A DNA stretch of 64,000 nt from Siphonodentalium dalli. Lineage: Eukaryota; Mollusca; Scaphopoda; Gadilida; Siphonodentaliidae. The stretch is from positions 7,243,512-7,307,511 of the forward strand of contig CP136064.1 in NCBI GenBank assembly GCA_032622095.1, read 5' to 3'. A program made the position numbers and the translations under genes. The notes under the pieces are model-generated. The model was not told the DNA's origin. It searched no databases and saw only the letters and a program-made list of their open reading frames with translations. The stretch's first letter is position 1; each line of letters opens with the position of its first letter. This document shows positions 37,601 through 49,600 of this stretch, piece by piece.

Positions 37601-40600
37601 TCATTCTACCATAATGCACTGCGCGACGCCTAGGTGTGTTAAAAATACATCGCTACCTTTGCATTCTACCATAATGCACTGCGCGACGCCTAGGTGTGTT
37701 AAAAATACAGCGCTACCTTTCATTCTACCATAATGCACTGCGCGACGCCTAGGTGTGTTAAAAATACATCGCTAACTTTGCATTCTACCATAACGCACTG
37801 AACGACGCCTAGGTGTGTTAAAAATACATCGCTACCTTTCATTCTACCATAATGCACTGCGCGACGCCTAGGTGTGTTAAAAATACATCGCTACCTTTCA
37901 TTCTACCATAATGCACTGCGCGACGCCTAGGTGTGTTAAAAATACATCGCTACCTTTCATTCTATCATGATGCACTGCGCGACGCCTAGGTGTGTCGAAA
38001 AATACATCGTTACCTTTCATTCTACCATAATGCACTGCGCGACGCCTAGGTGTGTTAAAAATATATCGCTACCTTTCATTCTACCATAATGCACTGCGCG
38101 ACGCCTAGGTGTGCCGAAAAATACATCGCTACCTTCATTCTACCATAATGCACTGCGCGACGCCTATAGGTGTGTCGAAAAATACATCGCTACCTTCATT
38201 CTACCATAATGCACTGCGCGACGCCTAGGTGTGCCGAAAAATACATCGCTACCTTTCATTCTACCATAATGCACTGCGCGACGTTCGAATGTTAACGATT
38301 GCATAGAGTTTTCGTGTTCGTACACTTGGAGAGACAACATTACGGTCTACCGATTCTCTTGGTTATACATCTTTATTTGAGGGTTAACCCTTTACCCAAC
38401 AGAACGGCCCTGTGCCAATGCATTCTCTTATATATGCGAGTCGACCATAGGTCGCCTCGCATATATAAGAGAATGCATTGGCTTAACACATATTAAAAAT
38501 TCTAAAATTGTCAAAGAATGTAGCAAAATATTATAAAATTTGTTAAAAAATGTAAGAAAAAAACTAAAATTGTTAAAGAATTTTGTTAGGCCAATGCATT
38601 CTCTTATATATGCGAGGCGACATATGGTCGACTCGCATATATAAGAGAATGCATTGGTACAGGGCATAACTGTAACCATCACAATGTGGTCAATGAACCG
38701 GTTCCAATGATATCCATATGTGTATGGTGTTATTGAGACAGACCGAAGATATTTTAGGTTGTTGAAGCTTTATTTGGGCTTTTTTGGCCGTTTTGTTGGG
38801 TAAAGGGTTAAGCGTCGAATATTATGTTGGTCTTGCGACTACTTTTGTAGTATACCATTCTGCATATCAAATCCAGTCGTAAGTCGGGATTTTGTTTACC
38901 CTGTGCCAATGCATTCTCTTATATATGCGAGTCGACCATAGGTCGCCTCGAATATATAATGCATTGGCCTAACAATTTTTTACAATTTTAATAATTTTTT
39001 CTTGTATTCTTTAACAATTTTATAATTTCACCCATACAGAGCCCCAGACAAACATGAGCAGACGACACTCTTCTATATGCTTCTATATATGTGTGGGGCT
39101 GCCTGCAGGGTAATGGATGTCTTTTTATTTTATGTCCTAAACATTGTAAGAAACATTTATCTAAAAAAAAATGATAAACAATTGTTAGGCCAATGCATTC
39201 TCTTATGGTCGACTCGCATATATAAGATAATGCATTGGCACAGGGTAAAAAATATATACACACATTGGTCTGTCAACACTTGTGATTGTTAGGTTGGTAA
39301 TAAAGTATCTTTTTAAGTTGTAATAATTCTGCTATGACCATTTCAGAGAAGTGCATGGCCGCGGGGAAAAATGTTGGGTGGGACTAGTAAGCTCAATTAC
39401 ATGATGTATGTCCGTGGTAGTCGTCATGACTACGATACCTGGGCGACCAATGGGTGCGATGGATGGAGCTACAAAGACGTTCTTCCTTATTTTTTGAAAT
39501 CGGAAGACATTGACGATATCGAATACACGAAACGGGGTGAGTAGTTTCAATAATGGTGACAATGTTAGTGAAGCTCTATTATATACTATACTGTAAAAAA
39601 ACATTAAGGGTGCAAATACCACATCTGGCTCCAATACAAACCCTATCCAATATAAATGTGTACGAATACATATCGGGATATAAATACATGTGAATAATCA
39701 ATACGTGCGACGTGTAGTCGAAAATAAGATTCCAGCTGTATATGTATACATACTTAAATAGAGCATGGCTTGGAGTGAAATACGCCGATATAGTACATAG
39801 TGAGGTTGTGTAGTTCACGACGCGAAGCGGAGTGAACTACACAACCGCACTATACACTATACACTATATCGGCGTATTTCACGACAAGTCATGCTCTAAT
39901 TATTATATTGTATCGAACAAGTGCAGAAATTAAAGGCAAACCAGTGGGCAAACACCATTTTTTTTAAAAGAAAAAAAAATAATATGTAAAAAAAAAACAA
40001 AAAAAATTTAAAATTCCTCTTTGTTCAGGTTTGTTTGTTTGATTTAGCAGTAGGAAACTACTATTTTCAACTTTTACTATGTTCAGACAATTGATGTTCG
40101 CCTTACTGAAGCTTTAATTTGGATCAGCGGCGAAATAACAAGTAGTTTCAGAACAAAGTTTGATGTAGTGTTCGTTACTATTTTTAGTAGTCAAAACTAC
40201 ATATGCATAATGCACGATGGGAGAGACTTGAAGGCGTAGTATACAACTACGACTAATAGAGTCGAGTAGCCAACCAATCGGAAAGCTTGATTTCAATAAC
40301 AAAGTCACGTGAGATACAATATATAAGTATAGTTATGTTCCGCTTGGAGGCTGTGTTCGTGTAACTTGTAGCAGATAAGTAGGTGTGGATATTATGTGTT
40401 TGCGTGTCAGTTGTAAGACTGAACCACTCTTTGGTGAACACATATTAGAAACACGCTTCTGTGATAAATAAGTGGAATAGTTAAATGGGAAAATAGGTCA
40501 ACATTAACCAACATGGAACTTGTTCGCTACCCGTGCACACCAAGTCATGAGAGTTCGGTGTCATGCGTGTATATTCGATACCACATCAAGAATGTAATAT

Positions 40601-43600
40601 AAGAGCAATTTGACAATCCACGAATACACGCTTTTTTACCACACATATCAGAAACATATTGAAGTATCAGTATCGACTTCCTCTCGTATAACTTGTCCTG
40701 TCTTTTGTACTGTATAGTGATATCTTTGGAAGTTTATTTGACCAGCCAATCGGGTTAATAGTTACGAAGCTATCGGCGATGGGCGATACATTGTCGTTGG
40801 TAGCCGTGGGGTGAGGGGTGGGTCATCGTCGTCTGAATATTCCGATGATGAGGTACAACAAAAACGCGATAATCTTCCACGAAAATATCGATCAAGCTGT
40901 TTCGAAAAAAAATGCAGCGTGTGATGATTTTTTTATTCGAAAAGCACACAAGGCTATTGACCAATCAGGACCCAGTGTCTATTTTATTCTCTCCTATATA
41001 TTCCTCCCGCATCCGCTAGATGTCACTCCCACACAATCCATTAGCAGTCGGACCTCCAGAGAGCTTGGATCGCCACCTCTCAGGATGAACTCACCACCGT
41101 TAATACCAATTAGTGTCACTAATATGCTGGACGCCATGCATGTCACGCCTTGTCTGAGCTGGTCACTTCATGCTCATAAAGGCGGATACCAGCTGGTTCT
41201 GGATTTCCAAACCGGCCCGGCACAGCCCTTTTCAGGGCTCCCTACCGGACCGGAAAATACCAGATCAGCACGGAAACCACGACAAAAGATGAAAAAAAAG
41301 AAGAAGAAAACACCATCAAGGAAAAAAAGAGATGCCGAGAGACTAGCCGCGTGGAAAGAGAAGAAGGCGACGGATGTTACACCAGCCAGCTCCTCCCATG
41401 CAGTCGAGATCCCGACCCAGTCTGTCCAGGAGATGGAATCACCACCACCATCGCCTCTACGGCCAGACGCGGACACCTCCGACTTCATCCCGAAGACTCC
41501 GGAATACAACGAGCCAGAGCCTGACAATCCTATATCACCGGTAACCGAACAAGAAACAGATGCCACCCGCCTAGAGAGAGAAAACTACATGAAAGAATCA
41601 GCTAAATTTCACGCCAGGGTAGACGAATCAATTAAGAAAGCAGAAGAGACTAGAATAACAACAATGGCAGCCTTTGATAAAATATATCCTCCGAAAAGTA
41701 AAAACAAGAAAAGAAAAAAGCTAAAAGCAACCAGCAAAAGCTAAACATCCCAACCTCACTTTGCCTCCGGTCAGCCTCCGCATCTGAACAACATCAACAG
41801 CCTCAACAATCGATTTTCATCGAACATATCAAGAAAGGGTGAAGGGAATAGCACAATGCGTTCCGACCATCCTACCCGGCCTGCGGCCGGAAACTACACA
41901 ACAACCAAGATGTCACTCCGAACCCTATTTACACCAGTGTAACCTAAAGCAATAGCCCACTTTTTCACGGAATAAATGTAACTCCCTACATTTCTTCAGA
42001 ATTACCCATCAATGAAAAAAATGTGTTCAAAAACAATATAACTTCTGTGGTTCTTTATTTATCACACACAAATTAACCCCACCCCTTTAACACATTATTC
42101 ATCAAAAAAGCACAATTTTCCACAACCAGTCATGTTCAGGCCCCATTTTCACACAGTTTTTGGGGTCTGATGTTGCAAACTTGGATCAGCTATGGAAGAC
42201 TGTACAAGATTCTTTCCATGAGAGAACTTCTGGTGATGTGAGGTCATTAAGTCCAGATCTGATCAGCTGAGCATTAAGCGCATGACTTTATCAGCGCATG
42301 GAAGACTAAAATATGACATTTTCAGGTCTGCAAGGGTGATCCAAGATAACTGGATGTGGGTGTATATTGAATTAGTTGAATAAGATATGCTCTCTTTGAA
42401 TTGCTGAAGCATTTTCTTAAATGTGTCCAAGTTTTAGTGTTATTAACCTTCCAATGGCCTTACCCATCAGTGGAAATGACACACTTTTATGATATATATC
42501 TGTATATCACTGGCTATAAAATCGAAAATACTTGTTAGATTAGATTCTTATAACAATTGATATGTGTGTCATTGACATGCTCATGTTACGGGTCATTTGC
42601 ATTATCATGTGACTATTACCACCTTGAAATATTTTGAAAATACCTTGAAAATTGACATTTTTTATGAAAAATCATACTATTTTTTTGCCTCATGTAAGTG
42701 AAAGAAGACATCAGCAACAAGAATAGCCACACCATACATGAGATATGCATTTGACTGAAAGACCAGGCTCTGAAAAATGCATTAAAATGCTTTACAGTGA
42801 CTCCCAGGAATCAAAAATGCCAAAAAGCTAATGTTTTCCCTTTAGGTTACACTGGTGTAAATGTTTTCCATAGGCCTCAGTGCTAACGTTTTAGCGTATA
42901 CTGTTGGCAATATAAATGTTGGGTCCAAAATTTTCTTTAAATCTGAAAAATTGACATTTTGGGAAACTTTTTACACAAAAAATCATGTCTGTCTAGCAGG
43001 GAATTCGCCTTTAAGTCTTGTGTTTTCGTAACTAGTGTCAGAACCTCATAAAAAAATACTGTCATATTTTAGACCACACCAAAAAATTCAAACTTCACTA
43101 CAAAGGGTTAATTCCTGTGCCAATGGTTATTTTACCTATGGGAAATCATAGGGAAGAGGTGTGATGATTATTTTATGCGAAAAGCACACAAGGCTATTGA
43201 CCAATCAGGGCCCAGTGTCTATTTCATTCTCTCCTATATCCGCTAGATGTCACTCCGAACCCTATTTACACCGGTGTAACCTGACGCCTGACTCCAATAT
43301 AGACCCCAAATAACACAACAGGAATCGCGCGCGATGTCCATGGCGCCACGTTTATTACGCCACATGTGGTGTATCTAGTTTCGGTGATTTTGATATTGTG
43401 TGGTGGACTGGACGAATGTATTCTTGTTGTTATTAGATAGGCAAATAAAGAGTTAACATAACCTGATGGTCTCGATTAGAAAATAGCAGGGACACATGGG
43501 CGAACTCATTACTACAGTCTGTCCCCAGTGAGGCGCTCTGTGTGGAAATCTGGTAACGCGCTCTTAGGCGCTTCTATGGATATGATCCGAGGCGTCGATA

Positions 43601-46600
43601 GACGCTTCTGGGGATATATTGCAAAGCATCCAGGGACGCTTATGGTGAGTAAACAGTTAACAGTGTCTGGTGTACTATTTTACAGGCTTTCACAAACAAG
43701 GAGGGAATCTACATGTTTCCACAAAAGTTGTGCACACGGATATGCTAAATGCCTTCATCAACGCAGCTGAAGAGCTCGGTCTCAAATCAAATGATCTGAA
43801 CGAGGGAGGAGATCACGAAGGTATACAATTGGGGTTCTCGCATTCCCCGCTGTAAGCCGGTACTCACGCTTGTGGGCTTCTGGCAATGTTCAGACGGTAT
43901 GCCGTATTCATTCCCCGCTGTTAGCCGGTGCTCATGACTCATACCTTGCTGTTAGTCGATACTCACGATTCTTACCCCGCTGTTAGCTGGTACTCAAGAA
44001 TCATACCCCGCTGATAGCCGGTACTCATGATCAGCCAGTTCGTGACGGGCATTCAGAGATCAGGCGCGTCGCATCCGGTCACTACTGTGTGCCAATTATA
44101 TATTACTTATACAATGGACCCCCCCCCCACATATATATATATATACGACAATTATAACACTCGATACTGTTTTACACCCCTACCTCCCCATGTATACACC
44201 GTACCTACACCCATCCACGAATGTGCCCTATTGGTATACATGTTATATTAAATGTTCAATTGGTCTATTCACATGTATATATATATATTCTCACTCTATT
44301 ATACCAATATTTATGGTGACTTGAGAATAAACTATCTGTATCTGTATCTGTGCCGCAAAAATGTAGCTATCAGGGCTGTTTATTTTGATGTGGTAGAGTT
44401 TGGATGATTACTATTGAGAATATATGTGACCCGCCATATCAAATCCAGTCGTAAGTCGGGTTTTTTTTACCCTGTGCCAATGCATTCTCTTAACAATTTT
44501 ATAATTTCACCCATACAGAGCCCCAGACAAACATGAGCAGACGACACTCTTCTAAATGCTTCTATATATGCGTGGGGCTCCCTGCAGGGTAATGGATGTT
44601 TTTTATTTTATGTCCTAAAAATTGTAAGAAACATTTATTTAAAAAATTGTTAGGCCAATGCATTCTCTTATATATGCGAGGCGACCTATGGTCGACTCGC
44701 ATATATAAGAGAATGCATTGACACAGGGTACAAAAAATCCCGACTTACGACTGGATTTGATATGGCGGGTCACACATGTAGTATTGAAGTGTGAAATCTA
44801 TGTCATTCACCACCTATATCTTATAGCTGGTCACAATACTCAATATGCACTCCTCTGTTATCTGATATTGATTATTGACCCCCAGTTAACTGGCATTCGG
44901 GATACAGGAGGTGACACCCTCACACAAGTACGCTATTTCACCAATGTCTACACAATTCGCGGCATGCATGCACACTTACACAGTAATCGATTCTGTTATC
45001 AAATGATATTGGCATATAATAGATGGGTCAAACTTAGGCAATAGTGTAGTTTTCACATTATCTATACTAAACGTGATCGTCCAACTTTCATATAGACCAG
45101 TAACACAATTTATCGACGTTTTCAGTTTAGAATCGAAGTACAATTCTCAATAGCTTCGCGAATAGTTTATATTTGGAACATTTTACGCGACAATGCGTAC
45201 GATAAATGTTCACATTGCAACATGCATTTGTAGAGGACCAAACCCTGATGTTACACAACGTATGTTGTATTTTAATTAGCCAATACATAGCATGTACATT
45301 TTAACATCTCATAGCGCAGTAAAATGTTAACATATGACACTTTTGTGGAAAGAGATGACACTATAGTAGAATATACACTTCCACTTTGCCCCGAACTGAT
45401 CTCATGCATGGTATATCTGTGAGTACATAGGGTTGATGGGGAGCCACGCGTTATGGGGTTTGATGCATGGTATATGTGTGAGTACATAGGGTTGATGTGG
45501 AGCCATGCGTTATGGGGTTTGATGCATGGTATATCTGTGAGTACATAGGGTTGATGTGGAGCCATGCGTTATGGGGTTTGATGCATGGTATATCTGTGAG
45601 TACATGGGGTTGATGTGGCGCCATGCGTTATGGGGTTTGATGCATGGTATATATGTGAGTACATGGGGTTGATGTGGCGCCATGCGTTATGGGGTTTGAT
45701 GCATGGTATATGTGTGAGTACATGGGGTTGATGTGGCGCCATGCGTTATGGGGTTTGAAATGTTCAATAATGCGCGTAAGTTCTTTGTTTTGGATGTATT
45801 GTTTGAATGTGTTTCCAGGCGTAGCCGTGAACCAGGCCACGACATTCGAGGGATTCAGGTGGGGGACTGACAAAGCATTCCTAAAGCCAGCAATGGATCG
45901 AGACAATCTACATATAGTGGACGAAGCTCATGTGGCCAAGGTAAATGTGACCCGCCATATCAAATCCAGTCGGAAGTCGGGATTTTTTTTTACCCTGGGC
46001 CAATGCATTGTCTTATATATGCGAGTCGACCATAGGTCGCCTCGCATATATAAGAGTATGCATTGGCCTAACAATTTTTTATCATTTTTTTTAAATAAAT
46101 GTTTCTTACAATTTTTAGGACATAAAATAAAAAACATCCATTACCCTGCAGGGAGCCCCACACATATATAGACGCATATAGAAGAGTGTCGTCTGCTCAT
46201 GTTTGTCTGGGGCTCTGTATGTGTGAAATTATAAAATTGTTAAAGAATACAAGAAAAAATTATTAAAATTGTAAAACATTGTTAGGCCAATGCATTCACA
46301 GCACAAACAACCGTTTTAAAGGCCCACTTAATGTTCGAACCCCCAGATTACATTATAAATAATAATGATAAACTATATATATACCCTAACCATCCTGTAA
46401 GCACAAGCGCGATCATCGTCATATCGTAACATTAAATTTTATTAGAGCAGATCCAGTCGTAAGTCGGGATTTTGTTTACCCTGTGCCAATGCATTCTCTT
46501 ATATATGCGAGTCGACCATATATAAGAGTCGCATATATAAGAGAATGCATTGACCTAACATTTTTTTTACAATTTTAATAATTTTTTCTTGTATTCTTTA

Positions 46601-49600
46601 ACAATTTTATAAATTCACCCATACAGAGCCCCAGACAAACATGAGCAGACGACACTCTTCTAAATGCTTCTATATATGTGTGGGGCTCCCTGCAGGGTAA
46701 TGGGTGTTTTTTTATTTTATGTCCTAAAAATTGTAAGAAACATTTATTTTAAAAAATGATAAAAAATTGTTATGCCAATGCATTATCTTATATATGCGAG
46801 GCGACCTATGGTCGACTCGCATATATAAGAGAATGCATTGGCACAGGGTAAAAAAATCCCGACTTACGACTGGATCTACCTTAACCATCCTGTAATCACA
46901 AGCTCGATCGTCGTCATATCGTAACGTTAAATTTTATTAGAGCAGTACCTAAAACATTGCAGGCTATGTACACGTAAAACTACAAAGGAATCGATGAATG
47001 CCCCGTCCTCATTAAAGGAGAAGTATGGCTTGATCGTATGATCTATGGAGCCTAGATATGGTGACGAATTTCCTACCAGCACCATGTACATATTTAAAGC
47101 TAGTGTCATATCCAATCGTTTAGAAACAATGACAATTAATCACCATACATGTATAACATATTCGAGGAATGCCAAATCATCGCCATTTCTAGATCACGAA
47201 CAATAATGTTCATTATTTGCCAACTCCTGACGCCAAGACTGATTTTAACTTTATTGCAGGTGGTAGTGAAAGATAAACGCGCCATTGGAGTTGAATTCTA
47301 CAGACATGGCGAGAAACAATACGTGGCTGCTAACAGAGAGGTGATTCTTTCTGCCGGTGCTATAGGCTCTCCACACATCCTGCTCCTCTCAGGGATAGGA
47401 CCAGCGGAAGATCTGAAGAAATTAAACGTGAGTTGGAAGCATACAATGCACATGGGATATCTATTGAATGTGTGCTTTATTGTCTCCTAGTGTTTATATC
47501 ACTTTATGCCAACTTCATCTTCCTCTCGTTTATGTTTCTGTGGCTTCCGTGGCTCAGTCGCTGAGTCTGGTTTGGTGAATCTTCAGAATCTTCGAATATC
47601 GTACATAGCTTGTCATTACACATGCAAGTTTATGCTGGACGTAAGACATGTTTTCGGTCTGTCTGGGTCTTTGGATAGCTGGATGTTTGTCTGTCCTTCC
47701 GCACTTCTGGTGACATGATTCGAGAAGTACATAAATGTAAAGAATGAACTAATTGGACGATTTATATGTTTAAATCCACATATACATGTATACTTAATTT
47801 GCATTTTTATCGTGTTTTTTTTTTTTTTCGTAATAAATCTTTCATATTAGAACACTATTGAAAGATTGCTTCTTGGAAACAAGTAAAGGCGCCGTGGCAT
47901 CACGACGTACATCGTGACGTCACACCCTATCCTCGGCGCTCAATACTCCAAACAGAACTGCCTCGATGGTCATAGAGCTGAGACGCTGAGTTAAACGTAC
48001 ATCGTAACGTCCCACCCTACCTCGGCGCTCAATACTCCAAACAGAACTGCCTCGATGGTCATAGAGCTGAGACGCTGAGTTAAACGTACATCGTAACGTC
48101 CCACCCTACCTCGGCGCTCAATACTCCAAACAGGACTGCCTCGATGGCCATATAGCTGAGACGCTGAGCTAAACGACCCATCAGTTCACACCCTACCTCG
48201 GCGCTCAATACTCCAGACAGGACTGCCTCGATGGCCATAGAGCTGAGACGCTGAGCTAAACGACCCATCACACCCTATATCGGCGCTCAATACTCCAACC
48301 AGGACTGCCTCGATGGCCATAGAGCTGAGACGCTGAGCTAAACGACCCGTCAGTTCACATCCTACCTCGGCGCTCAATACTCCAGACAGGACTGCCTCGA
48401 TGGCCATAGAGCTGAGACGCTGAGCTAAACGACCCATCACACCCTATATCGGCGCTCAATACTCCAACCAGGACTGCCTCGATGGCCATAGAGCTGAGAC
48501 GCTGAGCTAAACGACCCGTCAGTTCACATCCTACCTCGGCGCTCAATACTCCAACCAGGACTGCCTCGATGGCCATATAGCTGAGACGCTGAGTTAAACG
48601 ATCCATCAGTTCACACCCTATCCTCGGCGCTCAATACTCCAAACAGAACTTCCTCGATGGCCATAGAGCTGAGACGCTATGCTAAACGACCCATCACACC
48701 CTATATCGGCGCTCAATACTCCAACCAGGACTGCCTCGATGGCCATAGAGCTGAGACGCTGAGCTAAACGACCCATCAGTTCACATCCTACCTCGGCGCT
48801 CAATACTCCAGACAGGACTGCCTCAATGGCCATAGAGCTGAGACGCTGAGCTAAACGACCCGTCAGTTCACACCCTACCTCGGCGCTCAATACGCCAGAC
48901 AGGACTGCCTCGATGGCCATAGAGCTGAGACGCTGAGCTAAACGACCCATCACACCCTATATCGGCGCTCAATACTCCAACCAGGACTGCCTCGATGGCC
49001 ATAGAGCTGAGACGCTGAGCTAAACGACCCGTCAGTTCACATCCTACCTCGGCGCTCAATACTCCAGACAGGACTGCCTCGATGGCCATAGAGCTGAGAC
49101 GCTGAGCTAAACGACCCATCACACCCTATATCGGCGCTCAATACTCCAACCAGGACTGCCTCGATGGCCATAGAGCTGAGACGCTGAGCTAAACGACCCG
49201 TCAGTTCACATCCTACCTCGGCGCTCAATACTCCAACCAGGACTGCCTCGATGGCCATATAGCTGAGACGCTGAGTTAAAAGATCCATCAGTTCTGCCAG
49301 CAGCTTCGTGCTTTATTATATTTATTTATTATAAGTAGATATATATCCTGCAAGGACAACAAGCGGGCAATGATAATGTCCATTAGAAGCCCATTTATGT
49401 TAAGTTGAAACTTGGCAAATGAGTTAAGATCGAGTTTGTTTTCACAGAGGCAGTACGCAATAGTCACCTTAAATTACTGGGGCTTATACATACACAACAA
49501 GATTTTCAGCTAAGAGGTTACCAAGGCGGAAATGATGACTACAGGTTCTCGCACCCCAGCAATGGTCAAAGTAGCAGACGATCCAATAACAGTTTCCACC

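Noticed and set aside
35563-38283. CRISPR-like array (regular repeats)
   Set aside because: Units abut without unique spacers, the genome is eukaryotic and no cas genes occur.
40930-43276. LTR retrotransposon with the two ~100-bp repeats as LTRs
   Set aside because: The repeats do not carry TG...CA ends or a primer-binding site, and the second copy shows them to be one dispersed repeat split by an insertion with a 12-bp target duplication.
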